This document shows positions 1 through 10,539 of a stretch of DNA of 64,000 bases, in pieces; positions within the stretch are counted from its first letter, which is position 1, and every line of letters begins with the position of its first letter. Both the position numbers and the translations under genes were made by a program. This DNA comes from Apoderus coryli (taxonomy: Eukaryota > Arthropoda > Insecta > Coleoptera > Attelabidae): the NCBI GenBank assembly GCA_911728435.2, contig OU452205.1, forward strand, positions 11,352,260-11,416,259, written 5' to 3'. A model generated the notes under the pieces. It did not search any database. It was not told where the DNA came from and saw only the letters and a list, made by a program, of their open reading frames with translations.

Positions 1-32
1 ATTTTTTTTGTTTTCTTCCAATGAAGCCCATT

Positions 33-60
33 TATTATTATTATTATTATTATTACTATT
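33..60. repeat. ATT trinucleotide microsatellite
   Basis: A short run of TTA/ATT units with one interruption. Simple repeat with no coding content. Confidence 0.85.
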
Positions 61-727
61 TTAGACAAAGCGGGATGTTTTATGGTAGAAGCAAAATTCT
101 CTTTACATTCTAGAGCTGAAGCAGTAAGTACAGCAAATTATTTAGTATTGCATTTATCTTCTACTAATGTGTAGTTTAGTTCACTTTGTAAAGGCTATAA
201 TTTTACAGAACCCATTTGTGAGCAACTGTAATGTGTTTCTCATTTGAAACAGAGCTGACTATACATATTTTTATTTTGTTATAACTATATTTAATTCTTA
301 TAATTTCGGGTTGTTGTTCTTAAAATATGTGTATTTGTTGAATTTCCTTTTATAACCACTTCAAAATAATTAATCTTTCTTAGCGTAGCACACAATGTGG
401 TAGGAAGGTATATTATAGTATGTGTGTGGGATTCATTGTCATAAATACGTCTTTGCGTTAAATTAATAATAAATATAGCCACTAAATGAACAAGAAAAAA
501 AAACCGTTACACCTGACAAATATTATGTTTCCTTGTGTGAGAAGTGGAAACGCCCCAAAAATTTAACGGAAGACGACACATTCTTAATTGCATTTTCGAA
601 TAAACGTCCACCCATGTTTATGTTATATCAGTGCGCAGGATTGTACTCTTGGTTAGTTATATTTATAAAATCAGACACGCAGTTTGAGTTGACTTAAATC
701 AAAGAACATGATTATAAATAAGTAGTA
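61..727. other. AT-rich intergenic DNA, nothing recognised
   Basis: No supported gene or repeat structure. Reading frames here are short and have no recognisable motif. Confidence 0.5.
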
Positions 728-1994
728 GGTTTTCCAATAGGGATGATATGATTTTGAAGCGACATTGCGGCTATTTGTAATATGTCATGATCTGTTTGTT
801 TGTCATTGTATTCAGTAGTGTTTACAATTTCATATGGAGAGATATACGCAAGAACAACGTTTACAAATTATTCAGTTTTAATATCAAAATAATCGTTCTC
901 CAATTGCAACTTTTCATGCGCTTTTGCCATTTTATTGTCGCAATAATCGTCCAAGTGTGCTCGCTATTCGTCGAATTGTTGAAAATTTTGAGCGTATATT
1001 TTCTTTACATAATGTTTAAGTGCCAATAAGACAAAGAACCGCCCGAAGTAATGCAAATATTGCTGCCGTTCAGGCAAGTGTTGCTGAAGACCGCAATTTG
1101 TCGCTTCCAAGACGTTCTCAACAATTGGGACTGTCTCAAAGCACAACCTGGCGGATTTTGAGATAATATTTGGGTTTGCATCCGTATAAAATTGTTCTCA
1201 CTCAAGAACTCAAGCCATAGGACCACCGTAAACCTCGTGAATTTGCTGATTTTGCCTTGGAACAACTTGAAAACGATAACGACTTTTTTAGGAAAATCAT
1301 CTTCTCCGATGAGGCACACTTTCATCTGAGTGGTGCGGTAAATAAACAAAACTGTCGATTCTGGTGCGAAGAAAACCCACAAATTATTCATGAAAAACCA
1401 TTACATTAACCTAAATTGACATTTTGGTGTGGTTTTTGGTCTGGTGGAATCATCGGTCCGTACTTCTTTCGAAATGATGCTGGTAACACCGTTACTGTAA
1501 ATGGAGAGCGGTATAGATCGATGATAACCAACTTTTGATTGACAACATTTGGTTCCAGCAAGACGGGGCTACGTGCCACACAGCAAATGCAACAATTGAA
1601 TTATTGCGAGAAAAGCTTGGAGATTATTTCAAAAAATTGTGATATTGAATGGCCTCCAAGAAGTTGTGATTTAACACCATTAGACTATTTTTTGTGGGGT
1701 TATTTGAAGTCATTGGTCTTTCAAAATAAACTCTTTTCAACCTTTATAAGTCAATATTGAACGTGCCATTCATGACATACGACTTGATTTAGTGGAAAAA
1801 CTGCTCAAAAATTGGGTTCATCGAATTCGTTCCTGCAGAAAAAGTCGTGGAGGCCATTTGAATGACGTTTTATTTAGAACTTAATTGTATCGATCGTACT
1901 TCACATTCAATAAAAAACTTTTTAATTTCCTTAACAATAAGTGTGTTTTTTTTTTTTTTTTAAGAAATCATATCACTCTTATTGGAATACCCCT
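728..1994 (+). mobile_element. Tc1/mariner-IS630 superfamily transposon, full length but dead
   Basis: The ends are imperfect terminal inverted repeats of about 30 bp. The left end reads GGTTTTCCAATAGGGATGA, and the reverse complement of the right end reads GGGGTATTCCAATAAGAGTG. A TA dinucleotide abuts each end (726-727 and 1995-1996), as expected for this superfamily. The interior is a decayed transposase gene on the plus strand. The termini resemble those of the element at 57106-57998, so both belong to one family in this genome. Confidence 0.85.
840..1790 (+). pseudogene. Tc1/mariner-type DDE transposase remnant
   Basis: Conceptual translation in shifting frames gives, in order, a helix-turn-helix region (around SLPRRSQQLGLSQSTTWRIL), the first catalytic aspartate (IIFSDEAHFHLSG), the second (FQQDGATCHTAN, near 1550) and the third block (WPPRSCDLTPLDYFLWG, near 1660-1700). 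Several in-frame stops interrupt it (near 1162, 1218 and 1408). The block with the second aspartate lies in a different frame from the third block, so a frameshift falls near 1640. Transposases of this type cut and paste the element at TA sites. This copy cannot make an intact enzyme. Confidence 0.85.
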
Positions 1995-2239
1995 TATGTA
2001 GGTAAAGTATTATAGAATCTATTCAGATAAAAATAATTAATTTTCTGCAGGTACGTATTTTCAAAGTGTCCGTTCGATGTCCCATGTAGTTGAGTTTCAA
2101 TTCTGCTGAAGCACTTGCCCAACAATGTCATATTGCCTTCATTTTAATTATGCACACTCTGCACTTTACCTACATATGGCAAGCAGATGCCTCGTTATGC
2201 AATCTCTTTTGCATGTGGTTTCTCAGGGAGCAGTCCTAT

Positions 2240-2883
2240 AATTTAAAATTGGAAACTAAATAATAACATAAAATTACCACAAAAACTTAGACAAGAGATA
2301 AATTTAAAATGTTAAGTCGAGACCCATAACATTAAATCTTTAAAAAGTCTCCTGAAACCCTCAAAACCACTAAGCTGAGTCAAATCACCAGGCAATGAGT
2401 TGTATTAGAAGCTGATGGCGTTATACGTAAAAGATCTACGATATAAGGCAGTATGCTGATGAGGTTAGGTTAATTTATTAGCATATCTAATATTCAGTTG
2501 ATGAATAGAAGTTCTAAAATTAAGTCTACTTTTTATAGATGCAGGGGCGTTGTCGCACTTAAGAATATTACCCAAATGAAATTGCCGACGGTTATCCATT
2601 TTCAACCACATTAAACTTACATAAGTATGGGATATATTATGATCGTGCTTCCTAAGATTATTTATAAATCTAGAACATGTATTTTGAACTAATTGAATGC
2701 GATTTTTATAAAAATAATATAGACACGGTCCATCAATAAAATCGCAATAATTGAAAAGAGGAAGGACGAGTGAATCACACAATCTCTTACGCAAACTTTT
2801 GTTTAAAATGTGTCTATTAGAATATAGAAGTTTAAGTGATAGATAAGATTTTTGTAAAAGCTTCTTGACATGATTCATTTATG
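2240..2883 (-). pseudogene. Non-LTR retrotransposon (LINE) 3' part, C-terminal region after the RT
   Basis: The minus strand encodes the region that follows reverse transcriptase in jockey/CR1-type LINEs: LYSNRHILNKSLRKRLCDSL, then a block ending NYCDFIDGPCLY, then a C-terminal stretch with NSLPGDLTQLSGFEGFRRLF around 2330-2400. There is a stop after the main frame and further stops in the tail. The upstream part of the same element continues at 4895-5160, so this is the downstream half of a LINE split by the insertion at 2884-4894. It is inactive. Confidence 0.75.
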
Positions 2884-4894
2884 TTAAGTCTGCCATCAAA
2901 CGTGAAAAAACTGCTTATATGCAATATACCTTGAGGGGTTGTAATAATGATTCGAAGAGACTTTGGAGAAATATCTCTCGTTGGGGCGTATCTTCAGATC
3001 GAGGTCGAAGTAAAGATTTGCCTGATGAACTCAATCTGCCTGAAGGTATCAATGATTACTTTATTGGAGTGTCTGGCCAAACATCGGTTGATATCGAGAC
3101 GTTAAACTTTTATAAAGGAAACCGTCTTTTTGGTGGTTCAACTTTCCGTTTTAGAGAGATATCCACTGAGGATGTCTTTAATAGTTTGAGATTGATGAAG
3201 TCCAATGCTTGTGGTGTGGATGGTATCAATACAAAGATGTTAAATCTGATTATTCCATATTGTATTGAGATCATTAAGAATATTTTTAATTATTGTGTTC
3301 ATTTAGGCGAGTTTCCCACAGTTTGGAAGTCAGCCATAGTTATGCCACTCCCAAAAGTTTCGACCCCTAGTTCATTCAATGATCTAAGACCCATTAGTCT
3401 GCTTCCTACCTTATCAAAAATGTTTGAGAGAGTAATAGCGTTCCAGATGAGGGAATATCTAAATGATTTTCAAATTCTACCGGCTGCCCAATCTGGTTTT
3501 CGTTCTAGGCATTCCACTGCCACGGCCTTATTAAAGGTGACAAATGATATCTCATATGCCTTGGATAAGTCTAAGTGTACGGTTTTGGTGTTACTGGATC
3601 AAAGTAAGGCATTTGATCTGGTTAATTTTGATCTCTTATTGAGCAAGCTTTATTATTTGGGATTTGATGAAACTTCCTTAAGATAGTTTAATAGCTACTT
3701 ATTTCAAAGACTCCAGTGTGTAAAAGTAAATTCAAGAAGCTCTCAGTTTAAAGAACTGACGAGTGGTGTTCCTCAGGGGAGTATTTTGGGACCTCTCTTA
3801 TTCTCCATTTTCACGTTTGATTTGCCAATGACTATGATACATTCAGAAATACACCTTTATGCTGATGATGCACAAACATACCTTCATTGTGGTATTGCTG
3901 AATTTCAAAGAGCGATTTTTAATGTTAATCAAGATCTAACGTGTTTTTCCGACTGGTGTAGACGCCATGGCCTCAGATTAAACCCTAATAAAACTGTTGC
4001 GTTATGCATTGGTAATGAGCGCCATACGGAGTTGATACGGACTTCTGGTAGTGTTATTGTTGATGGAACAGTGGTGCGGTGGGTGGATACCGCAAAGGAT
4101 CTAGGTATCTTAATTGACTCCAAATTAAGTTTTAGTGACCACTGTTGTCAGTTATATAAAAATTCGTTTTTTAGGATCAAATGTATGTACCATCTAAAAT
4201 ATATTTTGGATGAAAATACAAAGTTGCTTCTTGTTAAATCCTTGATATATCCGCACCTTGACTACTGTTCCCAAGTGTATTATTATTACTTGCCTAATTA
4301 TAATAAAGCTAAAATTCAGAGAATTCAAAACGCGTGCGTAAGATTCATCTGTTCCGTTCCATTTGCGGCTCATATTACACCATTTTTAACAAAGCTTGCA
4401 GAACCTAGTCTGGCGGTTAGATTCGATTATCTGTACTCTGTTTTACTGTACAAAATAGTTACTTCTCATACGCCTGAGTATTTATTTAATGTACTTTTAA
4501 GAAGATTTGATGTTCACGGACTGGGTCTGCGCTTCAACTTGTATACAATTCCACAACATTCTACGTCCAAATTTGAAGGATGTTTTGCTTATAACGGGCC
4601 GAAACTTTTAAATAAACTGCTGGAGTTTATAGATATGCCTTTGGTTAGTTTTAGGCGTGAGTTGAGGCGCAGACTTTTTCCATAGCACTGGACAAGTAGT
4701 ATATGGCGTGTTCTTTCTTTCTTTTAGGTTTATGATTTATTTTGGAATGAGTGGAAGAGTGGCATATGCCAAATCTCATTTCCTTTGTGTTGATAGCCTT
4801 AGGACTTAATTTAACTGTATTAGATTATGTAAAATATTGTAAAATTTATTGTTTGGTTTTGTCATTTGGTTATTTTGCACAATAAAGCATTTAT
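2884..4894 (+). mobile_element. 5'-truncated LINE inserted into an older LINE
   Basis: The plus-strand element begins abruptly inside the region before the RT and ends with an AATAAAG-type tail near 4880-4894. It sits between two pieces of a minus-strand LINE that would otherwise be contiguous. CATTTAT occurs at both junctions and is a possible target-site duplication, but it is short and AT-rich. 5' truncation is typical of target-primed reverse transcription. Confidence 0.75.
2886..4685 (+). pseudogene. Non-LTR reverse transcriptase, jockey/CR1-like, one premature stop
   Basis: This is a reverse transcriptase that would copy LINE RNA at the insertion site. Reading from 2886, the frame stays open through 600 codons except for one TAG at 3684-3686. 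Visible RT blocks are NDLRPISLLPTLSKMFERVI, then QSGFRSRHST, then VLLDQSKAFD, then SGVPQGSILGPLLF (about 3766-3810), then the catalytic HLYADDAQTYL (about 3855-3890), then LGILIDSKLSF and the C-terminal region ending at 4685. The apurinic-type endonuclease normally found upstream is absent because of 5' truncation. A single disabling change suggests a recent insertion. The fragment at 10540-11445 is a related family member. Confidence 0.9.
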
Positions 4895-5160
4895 TACATG
4901 AAAGGAAAATCTAAGATCAGTGTCCAAAAGAACTCTAAGATTCTTCGCCGTATCGACACTGGGAAGCTCAGATTCATTACTCTTTATTTTAAAGTTCTGT
5001 TTTAAATTCAAAATGTGATTCTTGTTACCAAAAAACATAACATAAGAAATCAGTTCTTCCTCTTGCATAAGGAGATGATAGGAGGCGGCTAATTTTCTTT
5101 TACTTCCACATTTTCTTAAATTTGCGTTAACATTTTCGTTGCAAGATTCTGCTTTACATT
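4895..5160 (-). pseudogene. LINE RT fragment, upstream half of the interrupted element
   Basis: The minus strand encodes FFGNKNHILNLKQNFKIK and SVDTAKNLRVLLDTDLRFSF, the segment just after the RT catalytic core in jockey-type LINEs (compare LGILIDSKLSF in the neighbouring element). It continues in order into the piece at 2240-2883 if the insertion at 2884-4894 is removed. Truncated and inactive. Confidence 0.7.
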
Positions 5161-5482
5161 GTCACTTTCTAAATACTTTATTTTTGTTTCATTTAGGTAA
5201 ATGTTTTATTTTGGTTGGTATTCCATGAATTGTTCTAATACTTGATTTTTATGATCAAGGAACTAAGTATTGTTTCTATATCGTGAATATTCATCTGCGA
5301 GTGTCACAAAGTATTGAGAACCAACATGAGATATAATGCTAAATGATTCCCAAACGGCTGAGTTCATTATTTCTGAGAGTTGATTTACTTATTAATTTTT
5401 TTTCTTTGTGTTTCAGATTCTTCTTAAATACAATTTTGTTTAATCTTTAGCGAAAGTTACATTTCGTTTGTCTAACTTTATT
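5161..5482. other. AT-rich spacer, nothing recognised
   Basis: No coding motif or repeat boundary that I can support. Confidence 0.45.
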
Positions 5483-5518
5483 ACTACATTTCGGCCATGA
5501 TTCATCGGCTTTTTCAGG
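5483..5518 (-). ncRNA. Hammerhead-like short hairpin (degenerate)
   Basis: The minus strand reads CCTGAAAAAGCC, a short loop, then GGCCGAAATGTAG. The layout matches tiny hammerhead variants near Penelope-like elements (CUGANGA, stem II, GAAA, then GUC/GUA), but the first core box is CUGAAAA instead of CUGANGA. It may be a decayed relative of the motif at 6266-6305. Confidence 0.3.
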
Positions 5519-5554
5519 TCATTCTAGAAATTACAAACATTATGTACATATGAA

Positions 5555-5818
5555 AAATAATTTTGTGGCGTAGCGGAAAAAATGAATGGTTTTACATACA
5601 CAGGAGATTTTGTTTAATTTAGCAGGGCCTCAGTCTAATTCAGTAGAACCAGACCGAGGGGTCGACAGATACTGACGAATTCGTTTCGCTCTTATTATGA
5701 GCTCGTCAGAGTATCATAGTCGTTGCCCATCTACAATATCGGCCTGCATTTAATCACAATGAGATATACAACAGTAGACATATGTAAACTAGTACCATCT
5801 ACATATGTACTAAGTTCT
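5555..5818 (-). mobile_element. Single diverged copy of the hammerhead-bearing repeat unit
   Basis: About 260 bp here aligns, with many substitutions and small indels, to the first half of the 526-bp unit of the array at 20225-22639. Shared landmarks are the TTTAATTTAGCAGGGC block, the hammerhead segment and the AATATCGGCCTGCATTTAA block. Similarity fades after about 5818. It is on the minus strand, the same strand as the Penelope-like coding remnant at 6470-7010. Confidence 0.8.
5657..5731 (-). ncRNA. Type I hammerhead ribozyme, diverged copy
   Basis: The minus strand contains the full core: CUGACGA, stem II GCUC/GAGC with loop AUAAUAA, GAAA, a short stem III (ACG/CGU closing AAUU), and the GUC cleavage triplet. 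Stem I pairs GAUACU with AGUAUC and CGAC with GUCG. Relative to the array copies (GGUGCU/AGUACC), one base pair has changed on both sides and a G-U pair has become A-U, so pairing is preserved. Hammerheads self-cleave after the GUC. I predict this copy can still fold. Confidence 0.8.
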
Positions 5819-6177
5819 TCTTTTGAATTGAATTTAAAAATGTAGGGTCTAATATTACTTAACAAAAACTCTTTCTGTAGGTATTGTTATTAAGATTTAC
5901 GAGATTTTCTAATTTCTAATGGATTTCTATCTAGAAATATTTTGCAGTTACTAAGTTTATATATGTATCTAAATCATCAAAAAGTAATTTTTTGCCAATA
6001 AAACGCATACTATAGAAAGTTGACAAGAACATCTTACCATAATTATGTTAACAACTATACCAAATCCAGAATTATTCAAAACACAGACACTTTTAACAAA
6101 AAGTTTTGTACCTGTTATTCCGGCAGATGTTAGCGCAATATTACTAAAATTATAGTTTTTTTTCCTTATTGTCCTTG

Positions 6178-6240
6178 AACCATATATTTATAATTTTTTG
6201 GATATCGTTATTTGGGTTTAAAAACCGAAATAAAGTTTTT
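6178..6240. repeat. Left arm of an inverted repeat flanking the Penelope-like remnant
   Basis: The block around GGATATCGTTATTTGGGTTT near 6200-6222 recurs in reverse complement near 7331-7375. It marks the sequence downstream of the PLE open reading frame in two oppositely oriented copies. Confidence 0.55.
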
Positions 6241-6265
6241 TTAATTCATATCATACTTCTTTTTT

Positions 6266-6305
6266 CTCGACGTTTCGACAAACAAATGTTTGTCTTCTTC
6301 AGGAT
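6266..6305 (-). ncRNA. Tiny hammerhead-like motif of Penelope-like type
   Basis: The minus strand reads CUGAAGA, a strong stem (GACAAAC pairing with GUUUGUC), then GAAAC immediately followed by GUC. All core boxes of a hammerhead are present, but stem III has almost no room. Variants with a minimal stem III are known beside Penelope-like elements and are reported to act as dimers. It lies just downstream of the GIY-YIG remnant on the same strand, where such motifs are expected. Confidence 0.55.
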
Positions 6306-6469
6306 TTTTTTTTTATTAGTCTACAAACATATAATTATTTATTTTTTTTCCCTGCCAAGTCAGTCTAAAAAAATTTTTAAAATATAAATAATTTTTTTTC
6401 AAAAATACACATATACTAGACACAATAAACTAAAACAAGTGTAAAAATATTCATACCTTCCAAGATCTC

Positions 6470-7010
6470 ATTGGTGTTCTGTTTTCTCTTTTTTCGTGCC
6501 GTTATTGGATTACAATATTTGGTAAGAGAATCTTTGTTTCAAAAATCCATTATTATTAATTATTAATAATAAATAAATAATTAATTATGATTATATTATA
6601 TTATGACAAATTTGATTAAGGTGTTGAATGTTTGTTCTATCATTTATCCTATTTTGGTCGTTTTATATACATCATTTCGAGCATTTCCCTTTTTTTCTTA
6701 TTTTGTTTCCTGTGTTGGGATTCTTATGGTTACCAATCCTTTTATCTAGGTGTTGTTTGGTTTGACCAATGTAGGTTGCATTGCAATTTTGGCATGGTAT
6801 TTTGTATACTACGTGAGTATTGTTACTTTTTGGGGTTTTACTTTTTAATTTTGTATATATTTGAGGTTTTAGAACATTACCTACTACTTTTGTGACAGAC
6901 GGTAATATTGTATTTCTTTAGTATTTGTCTTAGATTTTCAGACAAACCTTTAATATAAGGTAGACACATAAAATTAATATTGTTATCATTGTTGTGTGTT
7001 ATGTTATTCC
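6470..7010 (-). pseudogene. Penelope-like retroelement, RT C-terminus plus GIY-YIG endonuclease remnant
   Basis: Minus-strand translation gives LPYIKGLSENLRQILKKYNI, then after a frameshift near 6895 VLKPQIYTKLKSKTPK, then YKIPCQNCNATYIGQTK and a downstream REMLEMMYIK block. This order (end of the reverse transcriptase, a conserved linker, then the GIY-YIG nuclease with its Cys pair and the YIGQT signature) is diagnostic of Penelope-like elements, whose protein reverse-transcribes its RNA at a nick made by the GIY-YIG domain. The catalytic RT core is missing, so the copy is 5'-truncated and inactive. The hammerhead unit at 5555-5818 and the tiny motif at 6266-6305 follow on the same strand. 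Confidence 0.85.
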
Positions 7011-7049
7011 TATTAAAAATAACTATCCGAAAAAACTAATAAACACTAT

Positions 7050-7380
7050 TTTCAAAAATAACACCCAACAATGTTAACAATATTAATTTTGTCTTTACCT
7101 TATATTAGGGCTGTCTGAAAATCAAATCAAATTTATCATAATATAAGATAATCATGTCAACGAATTATGACATTATTTAATAATTCCAATATCTCGACAC
7201 CCCCTACCTAAAGCTTACTATTTACACCTAACAAAAATCACCGAGGTACCGATTTATTTAAAAAAAAATACAATTTCGATTCTCACTTCTTTTAAAAACC
7301 TTATTTCACTTTTGTGTTAATAGGAACCTAAACCCCAATAACGATATCAAAAAAAAAATATATATACAAAATAATAGTAT
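7050..7380 (+). pseudogene. Inverted, internally deleted partner copy of the Penelope-like element
   Basis: About 67 bp at 7058-7124 is the inverted counterpart of 6933-7001 (the RT end, around GLSEN). A block at 7331-7375 is the inverted counterpart of the post-ORF sequence at 6180-6235. The GIY-YIG portion is missing between them. The two copies therefore stand head to head around a spacer of roughly 55 bp. Inverted partial copies are common at Penelope-like insertions. Not functional. Confidence 0.65.
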
Positions 7381-8078
7381 AATGGAATTACATGCTTAAT
7401 TTTTAAGGATATTTAAGCGCAACTGGATCCGTGACGATCGCTTACAGAAATCAACAACACCGCTTGAAATTTTTAAATTTCTTGAAATATCTTCAGATCT
7501 CTATCAAACGGTTTTTTATGTCAGTTTCAACCAGTCTTAGAATTCAATGTTCGGACTGGATCAGTCGTCGTATTTAGAGATCAATCTTTTTTTTCCAGCA
7601 TGTATCTATAAATATATTATGCTAATTTTGATTGATATAGAAACACTGGGTATATCCAGGGACAACGGCAATTTAAATCGTGTTGCGTGTGTCATCCGGA
7701 TTTATTACAAATATTACCAGCCGTGAGTGAGTGCATGATATTCGGATGATATGGACAAAAGAAAATATCGAATGATACCTATGATGTATGTTAGTTACAT
7801 TCTACTAAATGTTTGGTGGTTTGTTGTTTTGGAATTATTATCCGCAGAAATTTAATATTCGTCACTGAAATTCCGGAAATGAAATGTGTGCATTCACCGT
7901 TGGAATTGTGTAGGTGCGTGTGAATTTGGGTGTTGATCATTATTTTTTTAGGTCAAGATTTAGGTGTTAATGTTTACAATAAATTCATAGGGGTATACGT
8001 ATATGTAATGTGGGCATATAATACACAGCAAGGCTTGACCTATTGTAAAATATTGAGTTAGATCGGAGTATACAAATT
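7381..8078. other. AT-rich intergenic DNA, nothing recognised
   Basis: No coding or repeat structure that I can support. Confidence 0.45.
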
Positions 8079-8122
8079 ATTTATCTGAATATCACACGTC
8101 TACTCCGTCTATTCAGATAAAT
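8079..8122. repeat. 13-bp inverted repeat
   Basis: ATTTATCTGAATA at 8079-8091 is repeated in reverse complement at 8110-8122, giving a short hairpin with an 18-nt loop. Function unknown. It may be a MITE fragment. Confidence 0.5.
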
Positions 8123-8170
8123 ATCATTCACTCCTCGATATATGGATCACTTCAGAAAATATGAACATTA

Positions 8171-8295
8171 TTTTTTTTCCTTATTTTTCTTGGGGTGTTG
8201 GTTCCATATTAAAAATTCAAACAATTTTGGTTTTTAGTGTTTTATATCAAATCATGTTGTCATTTTTTTTCTGTTTGACAACTTGACATATAAAA
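8171..8295. repeat. Dispersed repeat, copy 1 (partner at 29300-29432)
   Basis: The block containing TTGGGGTGTTGGTTCCATAT, then TTTTTAGTGTTTTATATCAAA, is repeated with few changes at 29300-29432 in the same orientation. In the second copy the sequence runs on into a CCTGAGGAAGGC-type motif on the opposite strand, which resembles Penelope-associated hairpins. Element type not settled. Confidence 0.65.
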
Positions 8296-8462
8296 GACTA
8301 AAAACCAAAATTGATATACAAGGTTCAAGAAAATAAAACAAATTAATAAACATTATTTGCAGTTTTGCTAAACAACTGTGTCTTAAAGTATCTTATAAAT
8401 GTTAGAAAACTAGTTTTAAAATTTAAATTAGTGTTTTGGGGAAACGGTGTTGTCTAATAGCA

Positions 8463-9246
8463 CAGCTTATTCCGTACCGAAAGAGTTGTTCAACTTCACG
8501 TCAGCACTTTGATGTTTTTGAAGCCAAATATAACTTCTCGTATTCCACGCAGTGCTAATTCTGACAATATTTTAAATTTTATGGGCCTAGTATACTTTTT
8601 TATTATTTACTGTGGAGATTTTATTCAGATTTACTAAATAACTACTTCATAGTTAAATACGATAGCTACTGAAATTAGACAACACAAATAGATAAAAGAA
8701 AACTTTCGCTTACAATTTTTCGTCATTTGCAAAATTAAAATATTCCAAATCTGGGATAATTTTTTTTTGTTTTTGTGCAAATAAAACCAAAACAACCGTG
8801 TTTTCAATATATGAATGATCTAAAAACAGCCAGAATAATATTTTAACGGATTCCGATTTTTAAAAATAAATATAAATAAAGGTTTTCACTTTTCAGGTCG
8901 TCATACTGACACAAAAATTAAAATCACAACACTTTTACAAACCAATTTACAAACAAACACAAGCCGACCTGATACGCGCATCGGTATATATATGCTATAT
9001 CAGCATATTATATCTATTCGCACATAACACAAAAAAAAAATAAACTAGAATAATATAAATTAACAAATAAATAAAATGGCAGGGAGATTTCGCGTTCAAA
9101 AACTCCATAATCCTTATCTGAAAGAGCCATGTAGTGGACAGCTGATGTAAAAGCAACATGCGCATGCCCAAAATATGAGGACAACGCTGTTATTGGTGGC
9201 TTTATAGAACGTCGAGAGTTGAACAACTTCATCACGGTATAAGCTG
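8463..9246. mobile_element. Candidate inverted-repeat (MITE-like) element
   Basis: The segment CAGCTTATTCCGTACCG...GTTGTTCAACTT at 8463-8496 is matched in reverse complement, with a few mismatches, by 9215-9246. The arms are about 32 bp and lie 784 bp apart end to end. No transposase is visible inside. No clear target duplication was seen, so the outer boundary is uncertain. Confidence 0.5.
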
Positions 9247-10309
9247 AGTGATCAAAATACTGGCTTACCTATGCACAGGCTTTTGCATATGGTTTAAATT
9301 TCAGCAGTGAGGAGAATATGCTGCGGCACTTTAAAAATATTATTAACAGTTACATTCTAATGATAATTTAAATTTAAAGCATATTTAAAGCATCCGGAAC
9401 GGTGCAAACGGTCATATGTGTCAAAAAATGTTGGATGTATGTAGCCCCATTAAATAACATTAATTAATAAAATTTCTTCTGTGTTTGTTTTCACATTACC
9501 TTGTTTATCCCTCAGCTTGCAGATATCCTTCTTGTCTGTGACAATTTCTTCTTGAGTACTTGTAGGCCATTGTTTTCCTGTATGATCTTATCTATATTCT
9601 CCGAATAAAATCTTCTTACGTCGTTTCACACAGATTTTGAAATTTCTTTTTCAAGTCCTCGTAGTTGCGCACAATTTTTGAAATAAATACTTTAAAATAA
9701 TGACTAGATCCCAAAGACCGACGCGTTTTTTCATCAGACTTGTAAAACTAGAGAAGAAGAGGACCTTCTTTAGTTTGTGGTGAATTAACCACGAAAATGC
9801 TTCAGAATGGGGCGCGAATTATGCAATTAATCAAATAAAGCAATTTATAAAACTTGTTCCTGTCCATTTATTTTACTACACTACTTACATCAATATTATG
9901 TAAATCAAAATTTCAAAAATTGGTCCCTCAATGTGCCATTTAAGTTCCTGGAAGAGATAGGCATACAGCGTCGTTTAGGGGGATGATCATATATCAGTGA
10001 CTCTGGTTTCCAGAAAAGAAAAATCCCGTAAAAATGTCCAAGGTTGGCACTTTTAATTGGGCCACCCGGTATATTACTTCTTTTTTTTTGTTTGGTTAGC
10101 TTGGTTTCGTTTTCGAGCTTGTTTCATTTTATATACTAACATGATATTGAATATATATTTAATTATAATCCAAACATATTCGTACCTAGTCACCTAATAC
10201 TTATAAATTATTTTAGACATTCTTACGGTGCCTAGCCATAAATAAAATTTATTTGTGTATTTGGTAACTCATCTTAAACAGCCGAAATTTATCTGTAGGG
10301 AGACGTCAT
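9247..10309. other. Intergenic DNA with one transposon-end motif
   Basis: No gene is supported. Near 10060-10075 the sequence GGGCCACCCGGTATA looks like the right end of a TA-targeting DNA transposon. No matching left end was located. Confidence 0.4.
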
Positions 10310-10505
10310 CCAAGTTGTTTTTTCGTACGTACGTAACAATCGCAGCAGCAGCCCCGCTTCAGAACAATGCTTCTACTCAATGTACGGCCGGATGTTCGGT
10401 CCGCTGGCCTCCACGCAGCCCGGTGCTGCCACTGCCTGCGGCTCTGCATTCCCTACAATGTACTCTCAGTTTTCATAAAGCGAGTTTATTCCACCACGGG
10501 TCAAA
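10310..10505. other. GC-richer block of unknown nature
   Basis: A patch clearly richer in G and C than its surroundings, with CAG/GCC-type words. The plus strand is open for 84 codons, but the translation matches nothing I recognise and has no start context or neighbours to support a gene. It could be unique host DNA or a decayed exon. Confidence 0.3.
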
Positions 10506-10539
10506 TTAAATTATTATATTTGTGATATAGGTAGCGATG

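Noticed and set aside
6470..7010. Homing endonuclease or UvrC-like GIY-YIG gene
   Set aside because: The preceding LPYIKGLSEN and TKLKSKTPK blocks are specific to the reverse-transcriptase end of Penelope-like elements.
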